A stretch of DNA of 20,964 nt from Suillus spraguei (GCA_016800925.1 JABCPU010000937.1:1-20964); one strand, 5' to 3'; positions 9,087 to 18,757 are shown, counted from the stretch's first letter. Numbers and translations are program-made. The notes: a model not told the origin generated them from the letters alone.

Positions 9087-10637
9087 CTTTCCCCTTTCTG
9101 AAAATCAACCATTGAGTGAGGGACAAAGCACCCATGCCGGGCGCAGGCAACTCCCCCGATTCCTGTGGACTTGAGCTTGTGCCGCGCCACATTTGCTTGA
9201 TTGACTGCCCGGTGATTGTTGCAGCTCAATTTTTCCACTGTGTCAGCAGCCTCGCAAGATGCATTTATACCTGTCCTTTCCGACCATGAATCCAAGCCAT
9301 CTGAAAGCCAAACTTCATCGAGGGGATTAATGGGATGCAGGTGTTCAGCTTTGAAATTTCCGTCCATCACAAATGACGGGTGTATTTCCAGCTTGAGTTC
9401 TTATCATCGCTGAGTTCACTTTGGTATTGAACATGACTCACTCATCAAGTGATTCATTTCCTGACAAAGATACATTGATCCAGGCTGAGGACATGCCGGG
9501 CAAAATAATGCAAGATCTCCTGCATTTGGGATGTCAGAACGATGGCCATAGCCATGCCATTTCATGGTCTTCAACTGCCTCCACTGTCGAGCGACTCTCA
9601 TGAGCTCTCTGTATCGATCCTTGCCACGGCCTGTGTCAACATAATGTCCTTTAGATGAAGCACAAATAGCATTACCGGAACAAGGTGTGAAAACATGCTT
9701 GAGGTCATTCGCCAGAGCTTACTGTAATAGTTCATTGCGGAGGTGCCGCATTCAAGGTTGTCCAATAGAAAATCATCCAGCACTCCGAAGGTAAACACGG
9801 TCTTGGCCTGTTAAACGATGCAGGGAAAAATCCATGCCGAAACATTTGAATGTCCGGACTCATGGCATTTGGACAATCACAGCATCGAACCTCGAGGCGG
9901 TGAACTCCGGACTTGTCAACGATGACCATGGTGTTTTCCTTCGGCTGGAAATCAGGGTCCCGACACAGACGGAAGATCTTCAGGCTCAAGCTGGTCTTCA
10001 GGTTCATCTCCTTCAAACAAATCCCACCTATCTGTGAGCACCGGACATTGCTTGCCCTCATGCCCGAGGTGTATGGTGAGTCCGACATGAGCGAGACAAC
10101 TCCACTCAAAGAATTGACCATTCCATTGACTGATCCAGTGGAAAGGATTGCAATGATGTTGACTCCTGCAACAGCCCGTGCAATAGAGAGGCTCGCCAAG
10201 ACAATCTTGACATTTGTAGACCCCATCCTGGTGGCAGATGATGCATCTCCTGTCTTCTGGTGGAGCTTCTCGATCCAGGAGGTGATGCAGATATGATTCC
10301 TGCCTTGGCAGCCATTGCCTGAGGTAGTCATTTGACTCTGCATTTTTTATATTTAGCTATAGTTTAAATGACACTCCAACATTTAACATGAACTTGCCAT
10401 GGTTTTTGGGAGTTGCAATGGCTCAAATGAGCCTTGGTCTTGCTCGTAAGTATTGTCAGGAAAGTCATCCCAAGGAGGTGGTGCCTGAACAGGCTGAAGT
10501 GTTGGTGATTCTGGGGGAGAGTGAGGCATGGACCTGTAGGCTTGTCGTCTCGTGCTTGCAAGTGGGACCTTGACCCAAATCTTTCTACCTTTGCTGCCCC
10601 TTGCTTCTACCCTGTGGGATTTTGCAATGGGGTGCAT

Positions 10638-10888
10638 CTACCTATCTTCATCTTATTTTTATAATGCTAATGTTGCAAGCAAAGCATCTGCTCAGGTGGA
10701 ATGAATTTTTATTACATTGTGGTGTCATACTGTCCTGCGACTCATTACAAATTTATGTCCATTTATGGCTTCAGGACCAATATAGCTCAATTAAGCTACT
10801 GTTAGGCTTTTGTCAAAGATCAACTTCTGACAATTCGTTCATACTTCCACCTTGCTTATCCTCAGCCCATTCTGCAATTTGATTCACC
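10638..10888. promoter_or_regulatory. divergent intergenic region between KDZ and the 10889 gene
   Basis: These 251 bp separate the ATG of the KDZ transposase (minus) from the ATG of the accessory gene at 10889 (plus), so both promoters must lie here if the starts are right. The region is AT-rich, with attttt and ttattacattg stretches, but no clear TATA box was identified. The start at 10889 sits in a good context, caccATGGc. Confidence 0.5.
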
Positions 10889-12726
10889 ATGGCAAGGACG
10901 GGTCATTCCACTCACATGACTTCCGGCAGAAATAGGGCACGTCAACCACAGACACAGAAGCTCACGGAAAACGAAATTTCGGAGTTGAAGAACTACCTTC
11001 CTGAGTGGACCGCGGCCAAAAGGGGTGAGAACGAGGGGTTTTCACTGCAATTGCCAGGGCAGCCAGGTTGTTTGCTCCTAAAGTCGACCACAGGACAATG
11101 AAAAAGAGGAAGCAGGTGATGCTCTTCGTTGTGGTTGAAAAACTACAATTTTAACATCTTATTCTTCCATCAACTCTCAGATGTATAAGACTTGGTTGTT
11201 CAACAACAAGAAAAGGAAGAAAGGAAGGACATGATAAAGTATGGGAGGAAATGGACGCCTAGGATGGTGGTCTACCAGCAGAAGCGCGAAGAGGTGCTAA
11301 AGAGGATTGAGGACGAGTCCGGGGCAAAGCCGGAGATCCGGTATGTTCAAACATTATCAGGGGGCTGTGAAGAGAGTCATGGCTGAATTGGACGACGACG
11401 AGTTGGAGAGGCAAAAGAAACAGCGGAAGAATGGTCAAACAGCTTTCCTCCTCCGGAGATACAAGCAGAAGTTGCTCGTAAGAAGGGACCGGCATATATG
11501 GAGCACTTTTCGAAAGAGATGTGGAGGCAATGCGGATGAGAGTTTTGTGTTGTCAGCTTGGAAGAATGAACAGGGAGAGGTTCTGTTCGGGATGTAAGTC
11601 AATTGTGTCCGTCATCGCCGATCTTGGATCTCCAATATATGTGTGCAGGCATGATGATAATGAGGCATTAGGAGATGGGGACAGCTTCATGAAGACAAAG
11701 GACGGGAGGACATTGAGCCAGTATGCAGGAGTACGCCCAGGAACAGTTCGGTGAGTGTTTGAACTTTGGATGCAAGAATGAATTGTTGATCATCACAATG
11801 ATAGGTGCCGGGGCACAGGACGGAGGGCACAGGTGAAGGGAGGTCGCAAAAGAGTCAGAAAACCAGCTTTTGAACTCGACACAGATGGGATGGGATGCCG
11901 TTGCTTCCAGACATCACGGAAACAAAACTTGAGGAGAAGAAAGCCATAGTCAGGGCGTTTCTTACATCGCACTACAGTGAGTCTTCTGGCAACATCCGAG
12001 ATGTTGCTGAATGCTGGACACAGGAATATGTTCGGGAATGACAAGGCTGTCATGCCATGGAGTGCCCTCGTACAAAGTCAGGATGACTTTGTGGCAAGGA
12101 AGTATCTTCCGGCGGATATTGACCTGAAGGAGCCTTCGAAGTTGCAAAACTGGGACACAACGGCCTTGCTCAATTTCTGGTATGCTCAGCAGGAAACAGG
12201 AAAAGATTCAACATTCCTGTTCAAAGCATGGAAGAACAAGGATGGGGACATGGTACCATCTGTGGTATCCGGCAAGTCGCCATCCGTCTGACTCGTCAAG
12301 TGAGAATGCAGAAGAGTGGAACTCTCCGAAGGCCCGGGATCCATCAACCGAAGCCGAGAGTGATACCGACAGTGAACTCATGACAAGGAGGATGACATTG
12401 ATGATGACTCGGCTGATGGTCGATCCCGCTGAAGAAACCCAGACAAATAGCACACCCATCTTCAGCACCCAAGGAGACAGAAGTTCCATGTTCAATGCCG
12501 GAGCCTCGCCCGGCCAGGCCGGCCAAGGCAGGTGCACTTTTGACATCACGGATGGGCACCTCCTGGCCAGGTTGACTGAGGAAGTGGAAGAGAGGAACAC
12601 ATCCCGGAACCAAGGAGTATACAGGGCAAGAAAGCTGTCATTGAACCATCCGCAAGGACACCCGGAGTAAGTCTCAAAAGCCGTAGAGAGTACACTCGAG
12701 TAACCAGGGCAAGGGGAAGGAAATAA
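10889..12726 (+). pseudogene. unidentified KDZ-companion gene, five exons, frameshifted
   Basis: Five exons are inferred: 10889-11115, 11181-11593, 11649-11750, 11805-11976 and 12024-12726, with introns of 65, 55, 54 and 47 nt (GTGATG/GTAAGT/GTGAGT donors). Starting MARTGHSTHMTSGRNRARQP, the protein would be roughly 550 residues. It has a basic N-terminus, WLFNNKKRKKG and YGRKWTPRMVVYQQKREEVL, then KKGPAYMEHFSKEMWRQCGM, VLSAWKNEQGEVLFG, HDDNEALGDGDSFMKTKD, an LVQSQDDFVARKYLPADID block and LLNFWYAQQETGKDSTFLFK. An acidic stretch follows, and then a Pro/Arg-rich tail ending near TAA 12724-12726. No catalytic motif or named domain is visible. The exons lie in mixed frames, with apparent single-base indels near 11028, 11230, 11340, 11415, 11538, 11722, 11845, 11900, 12036 and 12290. 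I recall similar hypothetical proteins beside KDZ genes in other basidiomycetes, but cannot confirm this here. Confidence 0.7.
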
Positions 12727-12839
12727 TGTACATATACCAAACTGCCCCATGTTTACCACATTTTCATCATTTGTCACACTTCTCAAACACAGTGTCCCAC
12801 TTCCAAATGTTGAATCCTAAGCACCGAGTTCCGGACAAC

Positions 12840-13183
12840 TCCCGATCACCGAGGTCCGGCACCCAGGTATCAATCATTGGTAGTTGGTATTAGAGATTAG
12901 GGTTTGTGCATCATCTAAAATAATTGGAACTGTCATTGTTATACATGAAAAATTCAGTGGTTCACATGATGTAAGTATGTGAATGAATATCCAAATATCA
13001 CGAAACCTGATCACGAGTTCGGATGAATCCAATCACCGAGCTCCGGACCCGGGAATCAATAATTGCTGTTGGAATGTGACAATTGGTGTGTGCATCATCT
13101 AAAATCAATTGGAAATGTCATTGTTATACATGAAAAATTCAGTGGTCACATGATGTAAGTATGTGAATGAATATCCAAATATT
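12840..13183 (+). repeat. imperfect tandem duplication, offset 184 bp
   Basis: A unit holding gatcaccgaggtccgg, gcatcatctaaaat, tgtcattgttatacatgaaa and cacatgatgtaagtatgtga occurs at about 12840-13000 and again at about 13024-13183. It lies between the convergent ends of two genes, and its second copy reaches the stop codon of the minus-strand gene at 13183. No coding function is seen; the ends of both genes may draw 3' signals from it. Confidence 0.8.
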
Positions 13184-14194
13184 TACATATGGGGTTGATC
13201 ATCACACTTTTCAATGAGGGTATCTAATACAAGCAGCAATTCAGAGCTCATCTGTTTGGCCCTTTGCAACCTCCGGAGGTCCATATCAGCTCTTCTGAGT
13301 TTGTCGGATGTGTCAGCCCAAGCCACTCGGAATGGTCGGTCAGCCTCGAGGAGTTGATGTACGGTAGGCTCTGGAAGATGGCCATGACGCTGTTGGTAAT
13401 GGTCCAGGCGATCCAGAATTGATTCAACTTCAAGAAAATTAGCAGAAAGATACATGATGAACAATTAAATGCTCACATTCTGTTTGATCATATGACCCTA
13501 GGGGCATGAACTCCCTAAGCATGGCACGCAGGTCTTCATTGCTGAGTTCCGGTATGGGGGACTGACGTTTAGGAGGTGTTGCATGTGCTTGGGGACATCA
13601 CATCAACAATAAAAATGAGATGGTATGAATGAACTCACCTGGAATTGCTATTCCTGGGATAGCCCAGCATCAATCTCAACATCAGCACATTCCGGTGCTT
13701 CATCACAATCAATAAGATCATCATCAGGCCCTAGGTACAAGTCCGGATCGTTGAACAAAGGCAGTTCCTCAGGCTGAGCCGGGCATATATGATCTGGATG
13801 GATTGAATGACATCCACAGTTGGATTATCTAAATGTGAATGAGAAACCTACCAGGAACTGCATCCAAGACATCCGGAACACCTGATGACCCAGAATCATA
13901 GTTGATCTCATCATCCGGCCCAAGGTATACATCTTCACATGGATCTAATAAATGTCCAGTCAATTGTAAGATATACTCAAAGCAACACATACCTGATGAA
14001 ATCCGGGACTCAGTCTCATCATCTGGCCCAAGGTATACATCATCCAGTGCATCTGGTCCATCTCGGTCAATTGAGAGCTGTACTGAAAGCACAACATACC
14101 TAGTGAAATCCGGATCAGTTGAGTCATCCACATCCATTGAGTTGTATTCAGTGACCGGAGGTTCATAAAATCTGACTGCTGGTTGAGATCTCAT
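13183..14194 (-). pseudogene. unidentified acidic-repeat protein gene, six exons, one frame break
   Basis: Inferred exons on the minus strand are 14194-14100, 14061-13993, 13944-13852, 13793-13639, 13587-13477 and 13427-13183. Their introns are 38, 48, 58, 51 and 49 nt. The protein starts MRSQPAVRFYEPPVTEYNSM. A short acidic motif, DVYLGPDDE or DLYLGPDDD, occurs once in each of exons 2, 3 and 4. After AIPGIAIP and a basic linker (TPPKRQSPIPE) comes NEDLRAMLREFMPLGSYDQT, then a helical C-terminus (ESILDRLDHYQQRHGHLPEP; RRADMDLRRLQRAKQMSSEL) ending at 13183. Exon 4 has one frame break near 13661, with TAG at 13648-13650 as the result. The first intron is unusually short and its splice does not keep frame, although reading straight through does. 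Function unknown. It diverges from the gene at 14411, suggesting a shared promoter and co-expression. Confidence 0.68.
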
Positions 14195-14410
14195 GATGTC
14201 TGATCAACTGATCAAACTGATTGATAACTGATAACTTCGAAGTTCAACACATGGCTGGCAACGGCCGAAAGTTGAACCATGACCAAACAAAGACAAACAA
14301 TCAACGCTTATCAAGATCATCCTTCAATTGTCTGGTTTCTTTTGAAACTTCATCCTAGTGATACAGATTTCAAACTTATCTCAAGCTTTCACATCTTTCA
14401 ATCAATCCAA
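14195..14410. promoter_or_regulatory. divergent intergenic region with a CTGAT-repeat cluster
   Basis: These 216 bp lie between the opposed starts at 14194 (minus) and 14411 (plus). At 14200-14235 the plus strand holds five spaced copies of CTGAT or TTGAT followed by AA, including two GATAA words, which might bind a GATA-type factor. An agttcaac...gttgaacc inverted pair flanks the adjoining 14240-14279. These are sequence observations without functional proof. Confidence 0.35.
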
Positions 14411-16568
14411 ATGTCTACTTCAGTTCAAACCTCTTTGGCCGTCTCAAGGAACCACTGCTCAGATTGTGGGCATCATCGCCGGGGCTCGGCTCATGCCTGC
14501 CAGCACTGGCCAAGCCCACCTTGCTCTGACAGCACAAGTCACTAATCTTGTGGTAAGTACCATTCATGTTTAATTTACTTTTGGTTTTTCTAAGATCTGT
14601 GTAGGCTGAGATAGTCCGGGAGCATGAGAAAGGGCCTTACATGCCCGGCATCATTGCATCCTGCTCCAAGGAGTTGATGAGAGTCAGGTCCATGACTCCC
14701 CGGGTGTGGCCCAACTGGCACAGCATCGGTCATGACGACCCCGGGTGTTGAAACACTCCTGGCGCAGCAAGATTCGCGCCTGGGAGGCTTAGGTGACCAT
14801 TCAGGTGATCTCCCTGTCATGCCTAACCCTTCCATTGGCCCAATCACTGTGGACCTTCCCTCCCCACCCGTCGTCGCTGGCAATGTTGCTGGTTCTTCCA
14901 CCCATGCCACCTCCGAGCTCCGGACAAAGGAAAAAGGTAAGGCGGTTGTTGCTGACCCAGAGCCGGAGGTGGAAGGGAGCAGGAAGAGGAAGTCCCCCAT
15001 GATGTCTGGACACTCTTCCTCACCTCCGAAGTCGCCAAGAAGGGTCACAAGCGGGTCAAGGCAACTCGCCATGTGAAGCAGAAGGTGCTTGTGGAGTCGG
15101 AAGATGATGAAGACACAATTGTTCAGGTATGTCGTCCAGCTCATTGTTTTCATTCTCTCAATTTTCTGTAGCCTATTTCGAGTGGAGTGCGGCACTCAAC
15201 GTTCCCCGGCCTTCCACAATTGGTGTAGGGACGCCTCATTCCCCTCGTTCACCACGTTCCCCAAAGAAGCAATTGTTTGGTCCTGCTTCAGTAAGTAATA
15301 TTTAGTTGTCCGGCACTTGGAAAAATGCTTATATATCATCAGCTCATTGCCGGCAGTCCACCCAAGGTGATGGTGAGTCATGATTCTTTGTCCGGACCTC
15401 CCGCCTGTACTTACCCATTGTCAGGCCACCTCCGGCAGTCGTCGGAGGTCGAGACCCCCCAGGCAATGTCCAGCACTCGGCTGAGGAACCTGCAGTCATG
15501 GATACAGGTGATATTCTCATTCCCGCCCAGTGAGTACTCTAATGAATTCCAATGAGTCCATCAACTAATGGAACCCACAGAACAACCCCTGCCATTATTG
15601 CACCCAGGAGAAGTGGCCCTGCGCCACTCGGTTGGACAGGAGGACCCGTGCCCCATGTTTGTCGTGCGTCCGCTGCGCCACCAAGAAGATCAAATGTGTC
15701 CCAGCATCCATGGGATCCCCGCCAAAATGTATTCGAGGGAAGTCTACCACCCGGCAGGCTCGCTCCAGGACACCTTCCAGAGCTCCCTCCAATGCGCCGG
15801 CTGCCTCGCAGTCCAAAGCCCGAACTCGCAGTCAATCTCGTGGCCCCTCCGGCACTCCAGCTGTCCCTGCTGTGACCACACCCAAGGCACAGTCCTGTGG
15901 GTGCAGCAAGACAATCACTGCCCCCAAGACACCTGCACCTGCACCAGCTGTGAGTCACCCCAATTGTCTATGACCATCTGACCTTATCTTTCACTTAGCT
16001 ATTCCGTCTTCAAGCGCCGCAGTGCCTCGTCCGGCACTCGATGTGCCCATGCCGGATCTCCATTCCATGGCAATTGCGATTCGGATGGTGCCGCTCGAAT
16101 TGCTCTTCTTGAGGCTCGTGTGGCGGAGCAGGATGGTAAGATTGATACCCTGCAATGCCTCCATGAGGGCCTTCGTCGCAAAGTCATGGACCGGCACCCT
16201 TCATTTCCACTTCCCGACTCTCCTGTCAATGCAACCTTTTTGCTTGATCAATCTGTCCCCCTGTCCATCTCACCCCTCCCATCTGCACTTGCTCCCCTCA
16301 TTGACTTGGATATGGCAGGAATGGAGCCTCCGTCTCCGAAAGTCCAGCCTGCATCTATCATTGAGGGTCTCATATTTGAGCTGAGCCAGATTCAGCCTGA
16401 GGGTCCACAAACGTCTGGCGAACTTGTGGACCCAGATGATCCAGGCAACCTTGTCCAGAATATGATTCTGATGATATGGATGTTGAGGTGAAGGTTGAAC
16501 CCTCTGCTGATGAGGGTAAATGGCTACATAATTGTATGTTCATAGATGTATATACAATGTTTGAATGA
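14411..16568 (+). pseudogene. cysteine-cluster and coiled-coil protein gene, six exons, frameshifted
   Basis: Inferred exons are 14411-14552, 14605-15126, 15172-15290, 15357-15529, 15581-15949 and 15999-16568, with introns of 52, 45, 66, 51 and 49 nt. After MSTSVQTSLAVS comes GIIAGARLMPASTGQAHLAL, then a long Pro/Ser/basic segment (GSRKRKSPMMSGHSSSPPKS). Exon 5 encodes a cysteine cluster, PCHYCTQEKWPC followed by APCLSCVRCATKKIKC, then an Arg/Ser-Pro tract (TRQARSRTPSRAPSNAPAAS). Spacing and the KKIKC ending recall fungal Zn2Cys6 DNA-binding clusters but do not fit the canonical pattern. Exon 6 holds a heptad-like helix (ARIALLEARVAEQDGKIDTL) and an acidic tail (EYDSDDMDVEVKVEP). This suggests a nuclear, possibly DNA-binding, dimer. 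Frame breaks lie near 14448, 14690, 15035, 15390, 15580, 16088 and 16458. The gene ends eight bases before the right-hand repeat element. Confidence 0.65.
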
Positions 16569-16575
16569 ATGTCAG

Positions 16576-16688
16576 TGCTGGATGCCAAGTCTGGAAATCC
16601 AGAACTGGACATGGAGATTCACAATTGATATTTCGCGAATTCCGGATATCCGGCTACCTGAAACACAACACACAATTTAAAGAATTTG
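16576..16688 (+). repeat. terminal inverted repeat, left copy
   Basis: Reading inward: gtgctggatgccaagtc, then aatccagaact, gaattccggatatccgg and the 13-mer acacaacacacaa at 16663-16675. It matches the reverse complement of 18475-18588 over about 110 bp with moderate divergence and small gaps. Confidence 0.65.
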
Positions 16689-17425
16689 AAACATACCTGT
16701 CGAGTTACCTTGTGCCGGGTGCCGGGTCACATTGTGAAACATATCATTCCATATATCTTAAGTGCCAAACCCCGGACCCCAGGACCCTGGAGTTGGGACT
16801 CATCACCATGTGACAGATATCGATCCACATATTTGATGTGCTGAACCCCGAACTCCGGCACTCGGGAGTTAGAACAATGTGAGGCAATACAAAGATATTG
16901 ATTGACACATGTTCAGTGCTGAACCCCGAACTCCGGCACCGGCACTCGGACTCGGGCCTTGGAACTTATAACAATGTGAAAGATGTCGATGCACATTTTC
17001 TATCACTGACCCCCGAACCCCGGCACCGGGAGTTAGAAAATGTGAGGCAATACCAAGATATTGATTTACACGTGGGGAGTGCCGAACCCCGAACTCCGGC
17101 ACCCGCAGTTGGGAATCTGGACTCGGGACTCATAACCATGTGAAAGATATTGATCCACATATTTAACCACCCAACCCCGAACCCAGCACCCGGGAGTGAG
17201 AACAATGTGAGTCAATACAAAGATATTGATGTACACATGTTGAATGCCGAACCCCGAACTCCGCACCCGGCACTCGGGACTCGGGACTTGGTACTCATAA
17301 CACTGAGACAGATATCGATCCACATATTTTAACACCGACCCCGAACCCCGCCACCCATGAGTTAGAACCATGTGAGGCAATACAAAGTTGAGTCCCGAAT
17401 CACGATCACCGAGTGCCGGGTTACC

Positions 17426-17705
17426 ATGTGAGGCAATACCATGATATTGATTTACACATGTTGAGTGCCGAACCCCGAGCTCCGGCACCCGGGAGTTAGC
17501 ACAATGTGAGGCAATACCATGATATTGATTTACACAAGTTGAGTGCCGAACCCGAGTGCCGGTGCCGGAGCTCGGGGTTCGGCACTCAACTGTGTAAATC
17601 AATATCATGGTATTGCCTCACATTGTGCTAACTCCAGGGTGCCGGAGCTGGGGTTCGGCACTCAACATGTGTAAATCAATATCATGGTATTGCCTCACAT
17701 TGTGC
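17426..17705. repeat. large palindrome within the right array
   Basis: The arms are about 135-140 bp each, centred near 17562 in gccggtgccgg. The left arm has ggcaataccatgatattgat, then ttacaca and gttgagtgccgaacc; the right arm carries their reverse complements (ggttcggcactcaac, tgtgtaaatcaatatcatgg, tattgcc). Few mismatches are seen, so the arms could pair as a hairpin or cruciform. Confidence 0.8.
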
Positions 17706-18474
17706 TAACTCCCGGGTGCCGGAGCTCGGGTTCGGCATCAAAACAATGTGAGCTCATCCACATTGTGCAACCCCGAGCTCGGACTCAGGGTTCGGCACTC
17801 AACATGTGTAAATCAATATCATGGTATTGCCTCACATTGTGCTAACTCCCGGGTGCCGGAGCTCGGGTTCGGCAGTCAAAACAATGTGAAAGTCCTCGAT
17901 CCACATATTGTATGTGCCGAACCCCGAACTCCGGCACCCAGCACTCGGCGACTCCGGGCACTCGGACTTGGTACTCATAATGTGAAAGATCTTGAGCAAC
18001 ATATTGTCAGTGCTGAACCCTGAACCCCAGCACCCAGCACTCGCAACTCAGGACTCAGAACAATGTGAGGCAATAGACACCTATTGATCCACACATTCTA
18101 AGTGCCGAACTCCGAACTCCGAAATCTGGTAGTCTACTATTTAGGGGTTCGCAGTTCGGTACTCGGCTTTTGCACTTGAGACCGAAAACAATGTTAGGCA
18201 ATAAAATGACTTTGATCCACACATTTTTGGTAGATATCTTTTTCATCTCAAATCTCAATCTCGAGTGCCGAACCCGAATCCCGAAATCCGGTAGTCTACA
18301 ATTTCGGGGTTCGGTCCTCGGGACTCAGACACATGTCAGGCAACAACAAAACTTTGATCCACACATTTTTGGTAGATGTCTGTTTTGTCTCGAATCTCGA
18401 GTTTCTAGTTTCTAGTTTCAGTACTCTGCACCGCACCCGGCACTCAGCACTAGATGACTCCACACATGGACTTT

Positions 18475-18588
18475 AAATCTTTCACCTTGTGTGTTGTGTT
18501 TTCGGGTGTCCGGTATCTGGAATTCAGGAAATCTCTAGTTTGCATCTCCAGTTTCGAGTTCCTGGATTCGGGACTTGGTACCCGGCAC
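18475..18588 (-). repeat. terminal inverted repeat, right copy
   Basis: The reverse complement reads gtgccgggtaccaagtc, then aatccaggaact, gaattccagataccgg and acacaacacacaa (plus-strand 18487-18499). Order and spacing of these blocks are those of 16576-16688. Confidence 0.65.
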
Positions 18589-18605
18589 CCGCACCTCAAT
18601 TATCG

Positions 18606-18757
18606 ATGAATGTCAGACATGATGAATTCAGGTTTTGTGCTTCAGGGTTTAGATTTTGGTGGTGATGGTAGGTATATGCACTCATAGGGTGCATGTATCC
18701 TATGTGTTTGATTCTCTGGTGGCTACATCAGCTGTACGTCTTTATGATACATATCTA
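18606..18757. other. short spacer without recognised features
   Basis: No gene is seen. It starts with the 11-mer ATGAATGTCAG that also abuts the left end of the satellite element. A small imperfect inverted repeat (gcactcatagggtgc) lies near 18678. Confidence 0.4.

Larger units (their letters stand above)
7231..10637 (-). pseudogene. CxC2-type KDZ transposase, multi-exon, broken by frameshifts and stops
   Basis: Kyakuja-Dileera-Zisupton transposase, which would cut and paste the element in the nucleus. Exon 1 (10637-10394) ends SFEPLQLPKTMA. The intron 10393-10338 joins it to NDYLRQWLPRQESYL and the CxC2 cluster (about 10240-10140: CIICHQDGVYKCQDCLGEPL, then YCTGCC), GLTIHLGHEG, then MVIVDKSGVHRLEVRCCDC. 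The intron 9675-9620 restores the usual VPDRYRELMRVARQW. The acidic catalytic set appears present: MDGNFKAEHLHP (D at 9362-9364), FYDINCQYNKH (D at 8952-8954) and DGEIMETLW (8778-8752). A cysteine-rich insert reads SCNNHRAVN to ARHGCFVPHS. Further introns are 9086-9034 (GC donor), 8447-8397 (acceptor lost) and 7561-7506. Defects: frameshifts near 9955, 9804, 9465, 9373, 8925, 8175 and 8125, and TGA at 8908-8910 and 8236-8238. Inactive as read. Confidence 0.9.
16576..18588. mobile_element. right satellite array bounded by terminal inverted repeats
   Basis: The array uses the same words as the left one (gtgccgaaccccgaactccg, caatgtgaggcaatac, gatattgat, cacatgttgag). Unlike the left array its two ends are inverted copies of one another (16576-16688 and 18475-18588). 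The 11-mer ATGAATGTCAG lies directly outside the left end (16565-16575) and again at 18606-18616, 17 bp beyond the right end. Within the array, 17563-17877 is inverted relative to the rest, and an 86-bp block at 17651-17736 recurs at 17788-17874. No gene is present; open frames of 60-180 codons merely translate repeats. It may be a non-autonomous element that amplified an internal satellite, but no transposase is tied to it. Confidence 0.6.

Noticed and set aside
10388..10573. Plus-strand 61-codon frame over the KDZ N-terminus
   Set aside because: The opposite strand holds the recognisable KDZ exon 1 and intron; this frame is a shadow.
12208..12786. Minus-strand 192-codon frame opposite the end of the 10889 gene
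   Set aside because: The plus strand has the coherent exon with conserved-looking blocks and acidic/basic tail; the minus frame has no recognisable content.
15539..15958. Minus-strand 139-codon Gly/Ser-rich frame
   Set aside because: It is opposite the cysteine-cluster exon and mirrors its Arg/Pro codon composition.
6257..16568. TET/JBP dioxygenase cargo gene
   Set aside because: No HxD...H iron-binding pattern in a dioxygenase-like context was found in any cassette gene.
6180..16700. Terminal inverted repeats of the KDZ element itself
   Set aside because: I compared the sequence around 6130-6260 with that around 16570-16700 and found no convincing inverted match, so no element ends or 8-bp target duplication are claimed.
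16869..17608. Minus-strand frames of 77-180 codons in the right array
   Set aside because: They are repeat translations of the same satellite with no start context or independent support.
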